Positions 1 through 11,808 of a stretch of DNA of 64,000 bases are shown piece after piece. The notes beneath the pieces are model-generated. The model had not been told where the DNA came from, made no database searches, and was given only the letters and a program-made list of their open reading frames with translations. How positions within the stretch are numbered: position 1 is the stretch's first letter; each line of letters starts with the position of its first letter. A program made the position numbers and the translations under genes. Origin of the DNA: Pseudomonadota bacterium (GTDB taxonomy: Bacteria > Myxococcota_A > Polyangia > GCA-2747355); NCBI GenBank assembly GCA_016702545.1, contig JADJDT010000016.1:1-64000 (forward strand), written 5' to 3'.

Positions 1-731
1 CTCACGCTCGCCGTGTCCTTCGCCGCGGTGTTCGCCCTGACGACCGTGCCCGCCCTCACGTTCCGCAGCACCAAGGCGGATTGTCTGGCCGAACAGGTGA
101 GCCGCCGCTCGTTTCCGTCGTGTCCGCCAACGACCATCGCAGCCCAGCCCGCGACAAGCACGACGAGCACGAGGCCGACGACGACGTGAGATGATCGAAT
201 GGCCTGTGCGGGCTCCCCGGCCTTCTTGCCGTCGAGCATGCCCAGGCTGATGTTCTCTCGGTGCCTGATCGTGTGGATGACGATGCCCGCGAGGTGCGCG
301 CCGACTGCGGCCAGCAGCGCGTAGGCCATGATCTCGTGCAACTCCTCGAGCCCTTCCTGGGACGCCACCAGCGGCCCGGTCACGGCGAGGCCAAGCGCCG
401 CCACCAACATCGCGAAGAGCGCGTAGGTCGAGCCCGGGTTGTGGCCGATGTGCCGCGCGGCCGTGTCGCGTCCAACACCCAGCAGGTAGTCGAGCAGCGC
501 CTGGGGCCGAAGAGAAAGGAACTGAAGCGCGCGTACCGCGAACCGACGCCCCCCCAGAACAGCCTGAGCACCACCAGGAAGCCGGCCACGAGCCCGAGCA
601 GCATGTGGATCTGGAAGAGGGTGCTGTCGTCGTCGGCGGTGAGCGCAATGCCGAGCGCCCCGACGACGGCCAGGGAAAACATCCAGTGGAAGATCGCGCG
701 TCGGCAGATCCCAGACCAAGATGCGGTTCAT
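1..731 (-). CDS. b-type cytochrome (cytochrome b561 family), frameshifted, 3' end outside window
   Basis: This is probably an integral membrane diheme cytochrome b that passes electrons between quinone and a redox partner. The ATG at 731 gives MNRILVWDLPTRAIFHWMF, followed by hydrophobic segments. The frame is lost near position 505, and a one-base shift resumes with HNPGSTYALFAML, a segment starting HEIMAY, and HTIRHRENISLGMLDGKKAG. The last of these is the typical end of helix 4 in the Ni-hydrogenase/cytochrome b561 domain (PF01292). Candidate heme histidines are in IFHW, HNPG, GAHLAG and HTIRH. The start codon overlaps the TetR stop (ATGA), so the two are probably co-translated. The corrected frame stays open to base 1. 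The break may be a sequencing indel rather than real decay. Confidence 0.6.
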   Translation of the reverse strand, partial: MNRILVWDLPTRDLPLDVFPGRRRGARHCAHRRRRQHPLPDPHAARARGRLPGGAQAVLGGRRFAVRALQFLSLRPQALLDYLLGVGRDTAARHIGHNPGSTYALFAMLVAALGLAVTGPLVASQEGLEELHEIMAYALLAAVGAHLAGIVIHTIRHRENISLGMLDGKKAGEPAQAIRSSHVVVGLVLVVLVAGWAAMVVGGHDGNERRLTCSARQSALVLRNVRAGTVVRANTAAKDTASV

Positions 732-1409
732 GGTACGGGCTCCTTGGTCTCCTCGGCCCGAGTCAGATATGCCTCAAGCATGGTTACCAGCTCCGCGACA
801 AAGTCGTTTCTGTCTACCATCTGGTCAGCCGGATGAGCCGCGAAGCGGTGAGTCAGTCCCTCGACCGTGTGGATGACGAAATACGCCGCACAGTCGAGGG
901 CCGCACGGCGGACCTCCGGAAACAGCCGCAGGCGCCCGGCCATGGCCTCAATCGCCTCACGCTCGGCCCCGAGCAGAACCTGGTGCAGCCGCTCGGGTAG
1001 CCGGGTCTCCTCAAGGAGCATGTGCTGGAGACGAGGGCGGAACTGGTGCACCTCCATCACCCCACACGTAGTCCTCGACGGCATCGCGCAGGCCGTGCCG
1101 CTTCGCCACCATGTGGCCAACCCACTCGTGGAGCTTTCGGTTGGTCTCTTGGATATGCCTCTCCAAGAGCGCCACCGCCACCGCCTCCTTGCTCGGGAAG
1201 TACTGGTACAGGGTCCCGACGGACACCCCGGCTCGCTCGGCGATGCGGTTCGTCGTCCCGGCCGCATAGCCGAAGGTTTCGAAAACCTGAGCGGCGGCCG
1301 TCAGGACCTGATCGACGGTTGCCAGTGAACGTCGCTGGACCGGCCTCTTCCGAGGCTCCAGACAATCCTCGCTCCCACGTGTCCCTCGTTGCAGAATGCG
1401 AGTAGCCAT
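728..1409 (-). CDS. TetR family transcriptional regulator (frameshifted)
   Basis: The N-terminal half is a classic TetR helix-turn-helix: VLTAAAQVFETFGYAAGTT, then IAERAGVSVGTLYQYFPSKE at about residues 55-75. The frame breaks near 1063. A neighbouring frame continues with the all-helical ligand-binding half, from about RPRLQHMLLEETRLPERL through to the end at 728. Corrected length is about 227 residues, normal for the family. It lies head-to-head with the P-type ATPase gene and overlaps the cytochrome gene by ATGA. It is therefore likely to control the cytochrome, itself and perhaps the ATPase. The ligand is unknown. The frameshift could be an assembly error. Confidence 0.75.
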
Positions 1410-1412
1410 AAA

Positions 1413-1434
1413 GTGAATCCTTGCTCATATTCAC
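1413..1434. promoter_or_regulatory. candidate TetR operator (inverted repeat)
   Basis: GTGAAT and ATTCAC form a perfect 6-bp inverted repeat separated by 10 bases. It sits immediately upstream of the TetR start codon (1409), in the space shared with the divergent P-type ATPase gene. Position and symmetry fit an autoregulatory TetR operator. No binding consensus is known to me for this regulator. Confidence 0.4.
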
Positions 1435-1568
1435 GCAAGGGTCGATTGAGTCGCGTGGAAGCCATACCGCCAACGTGGCGTCGCGCCGATGGAGAAGCAT
1501 GAGGCGCGTCGCGAAAGAAAATAGAGACGCGGCCTGGTTGCTCGCTTGAGCTGCAGGGGTTGGTCGGG

Positions 1569-4126
1569 ATGAGCGAAGACGAGGCGCGCCGGCGGCTGGA
1601 ATCGCACGGCCCCAACGAGCTGCCGACCGAGAAGCCCCGCGGCATCCTGTCCATCGCGCTCGAGGTGGCTCGAGAGCCCATGTTCCTGATGCTTGTCGCC
1701 GCAGGTGGTCTCTACCTGCTCCTGGGAGAGCCGACCGACGCGTTGATGCTCCTCGGGTTCGTGTTCGTGGTGATGGCCATCACCATCATTCAAGAGCGCC
1801 GCACGGAACGAGCGCTCGATGCGTTGCGCGATCTGTCGAGCCCGCGCGCCCTCGTCATCCGCGACGGCGCGCATCGTCGCATCGCCGGGCGTGAGGTGGT
1901 CCGCGGGGACCTCGTCGTCTTGGCCGAAGGCGACCGCGTTCCAGCGGACGGGATCCTACGCCGGGCGATCAACCTGTCGACCGATGAGTCGCTCCTCACC
2001 GGCGAGTCGGTGCCGGTCCGCAAGGTTCCTCCGCCGACGCCCAGGCGATGGACAGGCCTGGTGGCGACGATCTGCCGTCGGTCTTCTCTGGAACCCTGGT
2101 CACTGCCGGTCAAGGCATTGCCGAGATCGCGGCCACGGGCACGCTCTCGGAGCTGGGCAAGATCGGCAGAGCGCTGCAGAAGGTCGAGCCCGAGGCAACG
2201 CTGCTGCAGAAGGAGACCGGGCGTCTGGTACGGGTGTTCGCGGTCGTCGGTCTGATCGCCTGCGCTGCGGTGGTTGTGGCGTTTGCGCTCACCCGCGGGG
2301 GCGGCGTCGATGCCTGGAAGCAGGGCCTTCTCGCGGGCATTGCCATGGCCATGGCGACGTTGCCCGAGGAGTTCCCAGTCGTCCTGACGGTGTTCCTCGC
2401 GCTCGGTGCGTGGCGGATCTCGCGCAGCCGCGTGCTGACGCGGCGCATGCCCGCGGTCGAGACGCTCGGCGCGGCGACGGTGCTCTGCGTGGACAAGACC
2501 GGGACCCTGACGCAGAACCGGATGACGCTGCGCAAGCTCGTGACCGGAGGCAACGCCGCGGACCTTTCGGGTGTGTGCGGCGCGCTGCCCGAGGAGCACC
2601 ACGCCCTGCTGGAGAACGCCATTTTGGCGAGCAAACGGGACCCGTTCGACCCGATGGAACGAGCACTCCATGAGGCCGGCGACCGCCTGGTCGAGGACAC
2701 CGAGCACCTGCATCCGGACTGGTCAATGGTCAGAGAGTATCCACTCACACCCGAACTGCTGGCGGTGAGCCATGCCTGGGCCACGGGGAATGGGGACGAG
2801 GTCGTCGTGGCGGCGAAGGGTGCTCCGGAGGCCATCGCCGACCTCTGCCACCTCGGCCGCGAGAAGCAGGAGGCGCTCGCTCGCGAGGTGGCCGCCCTCG
2901 CATCGGAGGGGCTCCGCGTTCTCGGCGTCGCCCGCGCCGTCGGCACGCGCGGCACGCTCCCCGATGCGCAGCACGAGCTCGCTCTCTCGCTCGTTGGGCT
3001 GATCGGACTCGAGGACCCGTTGCGGCCGACCGTGCCGGCCGCCGTTGCCGAGTGCGAGACCGCCGGGGTGCGGGTGGTGATGATCACCGGGGACTATCCC
3101 GCGACCGCCCAGAGCATCGCGCGCCAGGCCGGGCTCAAGAACTGCGACGACGTGATCTCCGGACCCGAACTCGATCGCATGTCAGACCAGGACCTCGCCC
3201 GGCGCATCAAGGACGTCCAGGTGTTTGCGCGCGTCGTCCCCGAGCAGAAGCTACGTCTCGTCAATGCCCTCAAGGCGTCAGGCGAAATCGTGGCCATGAC
3301 CGGGGACGGGGTCAACGACGCGCCCGCCCTCAAGAGCGCGCACATCGGCATCGCCATGGGAGGACGCGGGACTGACGTTGCCAGAGAGTCCGCAGCGCTC
3401 GTGCTGCTCGACGATGACTTCTCGTCCATCGTTGCCGCGATTCGCTTGGGCCGCCGCATCTTCGACAACATCAAGAAGGCGATCGCCTTCATCCTGGCGG
3501 TGCATGTGCCCATCGCCGGCCTGTCCATGCTGCCGGTGTTCTTTGCCGACTGGCCGTTGCTCCTGCTACCGGTCCACATCGTGTTCCTCGAGCTGATCAT
3601 CGACCCCTCGTGCTCGCTCATCTTCGAGGCCGAGGAAGCGGAAGCGGACATCATGCGGCGCCCGCCGCGACGCCCGGACGAAAAACTGTTCTCGCTCCGC
3701 ACCATCTGGCTCGCGCTGGCCCAGGGACTCAGCATCTTGGCGGCATGCCTGGTCGTCTTCCTGGTCGCCCGGGACGGGCACTCTGCCGAGGCCGCGCGCG
3801 CCTTGACCTTCGGCACCCTGGTCGTCGCCTTCTTGGTTGTCATCCTCGTCAATCGGTCGTGGACCCGGTCGGCGCTTGCGATGCTCCGAGTCCCCAACGC
3901 GGCCATGCGATGGGTTCTGCTCGGCACCTGCGGACTGCTGGCGACTGTTCTCTTCGTGCCGGCAGCACAGGGGCTGCTCCATTTCGCGCCGCCCCACCCA
4001 AAGGACCTCGTGCTCTCCCTCGGCGCCGGCTTGGTCTGCGTCGCGTGGTTCGAGCTGCTGAAACGATACAGGAATGTACGTGCGGTATCGGCCCGCACCG
4101 AGCCCCCCGCCAGCGCGCGGGGATAG
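1569..4126 (+). CDS. cation-translocating P-type ATPase (P2-like), frameshifted
   Basis: This is an ATP-driven cation pump in the cytoplasmic membrane. The N-terminal cytoplasmic segment SEDEARRRLESHGPNELP is typical of P2 (Ca2+-ATPase-like) pumps. TGES (actuator loop) is at about residue 143, PEEFP in helix M4 at about 265, the phosphorylation motif DKTGT at about 307 and the hinge GDGVNDAPAL at about 580. The C-terminus carries hydrophobic helices after the FEAEEAEADIMRRPPR loop. The frame breaks near 2027, just after SVPVRKV, and resumes in another frame as SSADAQAMDRPGGDD; the corrected length of about 850 residues is normal. The ATG at 1569 is used, although the open frame begins just after a stop at 1500 and a few N-terminal residues may be missing. 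The ion (Ca2+, Mg2+, Na+ or other) cannot be read with confidence. Confidence 0.8.
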
Positions 4127-4145
4127 CCGTCACGGAAGGAACACC

Positions 4146-4553
4146 ATGGACTTCGACGATCTACTCGGAGGCGACCACAGACGTCGCGACAAGCACGAAC
4201 ACGGATACCGCGACCACGATGACCACGACGGACGGCGGCCTCACGACGAAGACCGCCGCGAGCGATACCTCGATCGGACCCGCGGCGGCGAACACGATGA
4301 CGATCGCTACCGGAGTGGCCGGCACGATCACGACCATCACGGCGGTGGCGAGTTCGACATCGAGCACGTCGCACACCGGCTGCTCGCCAACAAGAAGTTG
4401 CTCATCGTGGCTGGCCTGGTTCTCGTTGTCGTCGTAGTCCTCGCGGCTTTCTTCCTTCTGCCGCTGCTCGGCGATGCCGTCGACTACGTTGACAAGAGCG
4501 GGGTCAAAAGCGTGATCGACCGCGTCTGGCAGGGCAGCGGCGGCAGCAAGTAG
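4146..4553 (+). CDS. His/Asp/Arg-rich single-pass membrane protein of unknown function
   Basis: A 135-residue protein. The first 80 residues are hydrophilic and very rich in His, Asp and Arg (runs such as DHDDHDGRRPHDED and GRHDHDHHGGG). Residues 82-108 form one long transmembrane helix (LLIVAGLVLVVVVVLAAFFLL), followed by a short tail. The ATG at 4146 has a good Shine-Dalgarno (GGAAGGA) and lies only 19 bases after the P-type ATPase stop, so the two are probably co-transcribed. The His/Asp-rich domain could bind divalent metal and might serve the pump as a metal sensor or chaperone. That role is inferred from composition and context only; I do not recognise the family. Confidence 0.65.
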   Translation: MDFDDLLGGDHRRRDKHEHGYRDHDDHDGRRPHDEDRRERYLDRTRGGEHDDDRYRSGRHDHDHHGGGEFDIEHVAHRLLANKKLLIVAGLVLVVVVVLAAFFLLPLLGDAVDYVDKSGVKSVIDRVWQGSGGSK

Positions 4554-4562
4554 GGGGCCTCG

Positions 4563-4805
4563 ATGAGGATGGCCAACAGGTACAACCGCTTCGTCTTGGG
4601 CACCGACCTTCTATACCTCCCACCCGGTGTAGACGCCGTCGGCATCAACCTCAGCGAATCCATGCTCGCGAGGGCTCGACGAAAGCTGCCAGTCCCTGAT
4701 TGCGCGATCGACCTCCGGGTGGGCGACGCCCAGGCAGGCACCCCTGCCTGGCACCCGCACCACGGGCCAGCACCCGGGCCACGGGCCAGGCGCAGGCCGG
4801 AATGA
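4563..4805 (+). pseudogene. fragment of a class I SAM-dependent methyltransferase
   Basis: The 80-codon open frame contains VGINLSESMLARARRKL followed by IDLRVGDAQAG. This matches motifs I-II of UbiE/Methyltransf_11 enzymes, the region after the glycine-rich loop where an acidic residue binds the ribose of SAM. The upstream glycine-rich motif (VLDVGCGTG type) is replaced by unrelated sequence. The downstream catalytic half is missing, cut off by the repeat-like stretch 4730-4800 (TGCCTGGCACC core). It appears to be a decayed remnant with no activity. It is not recognisably related to the flanking genes. Confidence 0.5.
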
Positions 4806-4966
4806 GGAGCGGTCGTGGGGTTGAAGCGCGCGGAGTCTGGGCCGCTGAGCTCAGGGCGCCTTGGGCCGAATCGAGCCCCCGCGTGGGTGGCCCCGACTGG
4901 CGACGTCGTGCCCGAGCTGAGAAATCGTGTCCGAGTGGAGAAAGCGTGTCTGAGTTGGCGAAGTGT

Positions 4967-5042
4967 TGGTGGAGCTGATGGGGATCGAACCCACGGCCTC
5001 CAGAGTGCGATTCTGGCGCTCTCCCAGCTGAGCTACAGCCCC
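4967..5042 (-). tRNA. tRNA-Ala(CGC)
   Basis: A complete cloverleaf can be folded on the minus strand. The acceptor stem is GGGGCTG/CAGCTCC and the D-arm is GCTC...GAGC. The anticodon stem CCAGA/TCTGG closes a 7-base loop ATCGCAC with anticodon CGC. The T-arm is GTGGG-TTCGATC-CCCAT, followed by discriminator A and an encoded CCA end. CGC reads GCG alanine codons, which are frequent in this GC-rich window. Confidence 0.93.
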
Positions 5043-5162
5043 ATGCCAACGAACCTGCGTATGCCGACGAACCGGGGGGCTGGATAGCATCCGGGTCTTG
5101 GGAAGTCAATCGGCGGCGGGGCACGGACTGCGGGGCACGGACGGGCCTCGCGGGCGGCGCCG

Positions 5163-6332
5163 TCACGCGGCGGGATCATCACCGCTGGCTGCGGGCGGCG
5201 GTGTGGTGCCCGGGTCGCCGTTGTCGTCATCGTTGAGCGCGGGATCATCGCTGAAGACGTGCATCACGGGGTAGGGGTGGCGGTCGGCGAGGTCGAGCAG
5301 CCAGACGTAGCGTCGGTCGCTCGATTTGCACCCGAGGGTCGAGGAGGGCGACGAGACGACCATCGGGTGGCCAGGGAGCTGCACCATGTAGCCGTGGTGG
5401 CGATGGCCGTTGAGCATGATGTCGATGCCGGCCTCGCTGCAGGTCTGCATCACCTCGCGCGCGTTGCGCAGCCGCATCCCGACCTCGATCGGCGCGCGCC
5501 GCCCGAGCTCGAAGGGCATGCGCAGCAGGTGGTGGTGCACCAGGCACAGCCGCAGCCGCTCTTGCTGGAAGGCGGGGTCACGGCCCAGCTCGTGCAGCCA
5601 GACCAGCTGCTCGCGGGCGACCTCGCCGGCAGCCGAGAGCGGGCCGATCAGAGCGTTGCAGGAGTTGAGGCCGACGACGGCGATGTCACCGATGCGCCGC
5701 ACGTAGGCCCCGGCCGCGTTCGGCGCGTTGCCGATGCGGTGGGTGAAGTCGCGGTACTGCTCCTCCTTGGCCTGGATGCGCGCCCGCCTGCCGCGCCGCG
5801 GCATCATCTCGTAGGTGTCGTGATTGCCGGGCACGACGAAGAGCCGCTGGCGCTCGATCCACGGCCGCAGGTAGTGCTCGAGCAGCCCGTAGCCGAAGCC
5901 GTTGTCGGTCGTATCGCCGGTGACCGCGATCAGCTCGGGCCCCAGCGGCAAGAGCTGATCGACGACCTGGAGGAAGCGCAGGTTGGTGTTGGTCGGATCG
6001 AGGCGCAGCAGCGCGTGCAGGTCCTCGGGCGTCGGTCGGTTCGTGACCAAGGCCTCTGCCGAGGTCATGTGGCGCTCCATCGCCAGCGCCAGCAGGCGGC
6101 TGATGATCTTTTCGTCCTTGCGCCCGGGCCAACCGCGGCCCTGATGGACCACGCCCTCGGGGTCGAGCAGCCGCAGCTTGTCGGGGCGGCCCTTGCGATC
6201 GCGCCGGCCCTCGATCCGCCAGCGCTGCCACTGGTGGACCAGCTCCCAGCCCTCCTCGTCGTCGGGCTGGCTCCAGTCGCCACGCTCGCCGTAGCGTGAG
6301 AGGTGTAGATCGCTCAGGTGAAGCAGCAGCAT
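5163..6332 (-). CDS. calcineurin-like metallophosphoesterase
   Basis: A 389-residue cytosolic phosphoesterase. It carries the metal-binding motifs of the family in order: HLSDLHLS at residues 5-12, VTGDTTDNG at about 137, GNHDTYEM at about 169, VHHHLL at about 265 and NGHRHHGY at about 310. There is no signal peptide. An insert between the first two motifs (about residues 15-130) is rich in charged residues. The C-terminal 20 residues are Asp/Pro-rich and look disordered. The substrate cannot be told from sequence; relatives include nucleotidases and 3',5'-cyclic nucleotide phosphodiesterases. It is a single gene downstream of, and co-directional with, nrdJ, with about 105 bases between them. 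Confidence 0.85.
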   Translation of the reverse strand: MLLLHLSDLHLSRYGERGDWSQPDDEEGWELVHQWQRWRIEGRRDRKGRPDKLRLLDPEGVVHQGRGWPGRKDEKIISRLLALAMERHMTSAEALVTNRPTPEDLHALLRLDPTNTNLRFLQVVDQLLPLGPELIAVTGDTTDNGFGYGLLEHYLRPWIERQRLFVVPGNHDTYEMMPRRGRRARIQAKEEQYRDFTHRIGNAPNAAGAYVRRIGDIAVVGLNSCNALIGPLSAAGEVAREQLVWLHELGRDPAFQQERLRLCLVHHHLLRMPFELGRRAPIEVGMRLRNAREVMQTCSEAGIDIMLNGHRHHGYMVQLPGHPMVVSSPSSTLGCKSSDRRYVWLLDLADRHPYPVMHVFSDDPALNDDDNGDPGTTPPPAASGDDPAA

Positions 6333-6438
6333 GCGGCGCCGGCCATTGCAGCACGAGCCGGCCCGCGGGTCAAAGCAGAGCGGCGCCGAGCCGCCGCCGC
6401 CCTGGTCCCGGCTCAGTACGCTGTACGCTTAGCTACAG

Positions 6439-9279
<2,841 letters not shown>

Positions 9280-9496
9280 GGTACCTCCCGCAAGCTCATC
9301 GTCATGGGGCCAAACCTACGTTCTCTAGACGGATCTCCCCCAGGCAACCCCGCCCCGCTAGGGCCGGCGAGAGGTCACGGCGATCCAGCACGTGCGGCAT
9401 CACGCCAAGCCTTTGCGAGCCGACCTCTCTCGCGCTCGCTTAGGCCGCCGCCACGCGCCGACCGATACGGACGAAGGGATCTCCGGTGCACGGAGA

Positions 9497-9525
9497 AATT
9501 AGGCAGCCCACCGGGACGCCGTCAA
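9497..9525 (-). promoter_or_regulatory. candidate sigma70-type promoter of nrdJ
   Basis: On the minus strand, TTGACG (9525-9520) and CTAATT (9502-9497) are separated by 17 bases. This is close to the housekeeping -35/-10 consensus in an otherwise very GC-rich region. It lies about 220 bases upstream of the nrdJ start and directly beside the NrdR-like boxes, which fits repression by NrdR. Confidence 0.45.
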
Positions 9526-9533
9526 ACTTTTTT

Positions 9534-9581
9534 GCACAACATGTTGTGTGCGATCGTCCGGCGAGCCCCAAGTCCTTGTGT
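9534..9581 (-). promoter_or_regulatory. pair of NrdR-box-like operators upstream of nrdJ
   Basis: Box 1 (9534-9549), GCACAACATGTTGTGT, contains a perfect 14-bp palindrome CACAACATGTTGTG. Box 2 (9566-9581), CCCCAAGTCCTTGTGT, keeps the right half-site. Their centres are 32 bp apart, close to the three-helical-turn spacing usual for tandem NrdR boxes. NrdR is the ATP/dATP-sensing repressor of RNR genes, and its consensus resembles ACACWATATATWGTGT. The assignment rests on motif, spacing and the downstream nrdJ gene. Confidence 0.6.
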
Positions 9582-10084
9582 CGTGGGTGTGGATAAGGTT
9601 GTGGGCTTCGAGATGAACCGCGAGCAGGTGTCTGGGCTTAGGTGTGCTCGTCGGCGCTGCGACCCGACCCCGTCCGGGGCCCGCCTATGCACGGCGCGGA
9701 CCATCGCCCAGGTTGCCGAGCGCGCCTGGTGAGATTCTCACATACATCGCTAGATGTTTGAAATCACGAGCGATCTGATCGGTGATCGGTGTCGCGCCCG
9801 GCCTCGCTGCCGCGGCAGCTCCGACCGGCCCTCCGCGGGCGGTTTCTTGCCCCGCGAGATCAGCCGTGATAACGGCCAGATATGCGCCCAGGCTGCCGAT
9901 CCCAGCAGCGCGCTCCCGGGCCGGATCGTTCAGGCGGTGCGGGTTCCGGCGTCGCCGCCGCGATGAGATGCGATGCAAAAGTTTGGTCGTTCGAAAGCTG
10001 CCGCACGCGGGTCGAGCCGATCTCGGGCGTGGCGTTGGGCGATCCTCCGCGGGTGCGGGTGCTGCCGCCGACGGCTGGTCGCCC
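9582..10084. other. intergenic region upstream of ftsE
   Basis: No gene is supported here. Two small inverted repeats stand out next to each other: GTGAGATTCTCAC (9729-9741) and ACATCGCTAGATGT (9743-9756). Either could be an operator in the leader of the ftsEX operon, which starts at 10085. Open frames in this stretch have composition unlike real proteins. Confidence 0.4.
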
Positions 10085-10921
10085 ATGAGTGACGCGTTGC
10101 CCGCGGTGCCGGTGATCCAGCTCTTTGGCGTGAGCAAGAGCTACGGCGTGGTCGCCGCGCTCGACGACGTTTCGCTGCAGGTGGCGCGCGGCACCCTGAT
10201 GCTGCTGACAGGGGCCAGCGGCGCCGGCAAGACCACGCTCTTGCGCACGATCTTCGCTGCCGAGCAACCCGACACCGGACAGGTCGTGATTGCCGGTCGC
10301 AACATCGCGCGCTTGCGCGCCAGCTCGATCCCCTATCTGCGTCGCAACGTCGGGGTCGTGTTTCAAGATTTTCGCCTGCTGCGCGACTGCAGCGTGTGGC
10401 GTAATGTGGCGCTGCCGCTCGAGATCCAGGGGCTCCCGCGCAAGGTCGTGCGCGAGCGCAGCCAGGCGGTGCTGGGCGCCGTGGGGCTCGAGCGCGCCGC
10501 CGACACGATGGCCGGGGCACTCTCGGGCGGTGAGCAGCAGCGGGTGGCGATCGCGCGCGCGCTGATCGCGCAGCCGACGATCATTCTGGCCGACGAGCCC
10601 ACTGGCAACCTCGACCCGGTGTGGACGCTGGTGGTGCTGTCGTTGCTTCAGGAGGTCGCACGCGCCGGTACGACGGTGATCGTGGCGACGCACGATCCGT
10701 TGTTGATCGACCGCGCCGCCGACGCCCAGCTCGTGCGCTTGGAGGCCGGGCGCGTGGTCGAGCTTCGGTACCCCATCGACGCGCCGGTAGACGAGGCGGT
10801 GGACGAGGTGGACGAGTTGGGGGACGAGGCGCTTGGCGCGGTGCAAGCGCTGCCGTCGCCCGACGGCAGCGCCGGCGGGGCCCCAGCGGCGCCCTGGCTG
10901 GCGGCGGTGCCGTCGCCATGA
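10085..10921 (+). CDS. ftsE: cell division ATP-binding protein FtsE
   Basis: ATPase of the FtsEX complex, an ABC-type membrane machine that couples ATP use at the septum to activation of periplasmic peptidoglycan hydrolases. The 278-residue protein has Walker A GASGAGKTTLL (about 39-49), the Q-loop in VFQDFRLL, the signature LSGGEQQRVAIARAL and Walker B IILADEPTGNLDP followed by the H-loop ATHD. The ATG at 10085 gives MSDALPAVPVIQLFGVSKSY, the normal N-terminus. About 50 extra residues follow the ABC core, acidic (VDEAVDEVDELGDEA) and then Ala/Pro-rich, which is unusual for FtsE. The gene overlaps ftsX by ATGA. Confidence 0.9.
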   Translation: MSDALPAVPVIQLFGVSKSYGVVAALDDVSLQVARGTLMLLTGASGAGKTTLLRTIFAAEQPDTGQVVIAGRNIARLRASSIPYLRRNVGVVFQDFRLLRDCSVWRNVALPLEIQGLPRKVVRERSQAVLGAVGLERAADTMAGALSGGEQQRVAIARALIAQPTIILADEPTGNLDPVWTLVVLSLLQEVARAGTTVIVATHDPLLIDRAADAQLVRLEAGRVVELRYPIDAPVDEAVDEVDELGDEALGAVQALPSPDGSAGGAPAAPWLAAVPSP

Positions 10922-11805
10922 GGCGCTGGCTCTACTATGGCCAGCAGGCGCTCCGCGCGATGCGCCGCAGCGCGTTGGTCCAGCTGGCGGCGATCACCGC
11001 GATGGCGGTGACGATGCTGTTGATCGGGCTGGCCGCGCTCGGCTCGCACAACGTCGACCGCTTGACGCGGCGCTGGGGGCGCGGCACGCAGCTGATCGCC
11101 TTTCTTCGTCCCGGCGCCGCGGCGCCGGCGGTCGAGGGGCTGGCTCGGCTGCTGGCGAGCCGGCCCGAGGTGACGCTGGTGCAACGGATCACGCCCGAGC
11201 TGGCCTATCAGCGCTTGCGCGCCGTGCTGGGGCCACGCAGCAACCTGCTGGCGGGCGTCGAGGCCGACTTCTTTCCGGCCTCGCTCGAGCTGCGCCTGCG
11301 CGAGGGCCTGGGGCCCGCGCTGGTGCCGTTGCTGGCCTTGCTCGAGGCCTCACCCGTGGTGGAGCGCGTCGAGCACCTCGGGCATTGGGCGGCGCGGCTC
11401 GGTCGGCTGGCGCAGCTGCTGCGCGGCGTGGCCGTGCTGACCGCGCTGCTGGTCGGGTTGGCCTGCATCTACCTGGCAGCCAGCACGATTCGCCTCGGCG
11501 TCTACAGCCGACGCGAGGAGATTGCGATCCAGCTGCTGCTGGGCGCCACGCGCGGTTTCATTCGCGGGCCGCTCTTGATCGAGGGTGCGCTGCAGGGCCT
11601 GACCGGCGGGGCTTTGGCGCTGGCGGCGCTCTACGCGGTCTTTCGCTGGGGCGCGCCGCGGGTCGCCGCGGTGCTCGGGGCCCTGCCGGGCGGCGGTGAG
11701 CTGAGCTTCATCGGACCGACGGCGATCGTTGCGGGCCTGCTGGCGGCCGTGACGGTCGGGCTGATCGGCAGCGGCCTGGCGCTCGGTCGCGGCGCCGGGG
11801 TTTGA
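10918..11805 (+). CDS. ftsX: cell division permease-like protein FtsX
   Basis: A 295-residue membrane partner of FtsE. An N-terminal cytoplasmic stretch leads into helix 1 (about residues 21-45). A periplasmic domain of about 110 residues follows (ECD with TQLIAFLRPGAAAP...LEASPVVERVEHLG), then three more helices. The RREEIAIQLLLGATRGFIRGPLLIEG loop between helices 2 and 3 is the conserved FtsX coupling region. The ATG at 10918 overlaps the ftsE stop. FtsX normally relays FtsE ATPase cycles to EnvC-like activators, and the next gene encodes one. Confidence 0.88.
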   Translation: MRRWLYYGQQALRAMRRSALVQLAAITAMAVTMLLIGLAALGSHNVDRLTRRWGRGTQLIAFLRPGAAAPAVEGLARLLASRPEVTLVQRITPELAYQRLRAVLGPRSNLLAGVEADFFPASLELRLREGLGPALVPLLALLEASPVVERVEHLGHWAARLGRLAQLLRGVAVLTALLVGLACIYLAASTIRLGVYSRREEIAIQLLLGATRGFIRGPLLIEGALQGLTGGALALAALYAVFRWGAPRVAAVLGALPGGGELSFIGPTAIVAGLLAAVTVGLIGSGLALGRGAGV

Positions 11806-11808
11806 GCG

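Noticed and set aside
1..189. Plus-strand open frame at the window start (LTLAVSFAAVFALTTVPALT...)
   Set aside because: It has a membrane-like beginning but is antisense to the frame-corrected cytochrome gene and cut by the window edge; no family seen.
9280..9500. Cobalamin riboswitch in the nrdJ leader
   Set aside because: I looked for the B12 box (AGCCAGGAGACC-like) and the conserved GCCACTG; neither was convincing. A covariance-model scan would settle it.
9729..9756. Two adjacent short palindromes as a defined operator
   Set aside because: GTGAGATTCTCAC and ACATCGCTAGATGT are too short and far (over 320 bases) from the ftsE start to assign a regulator; mentioned only as a region note.
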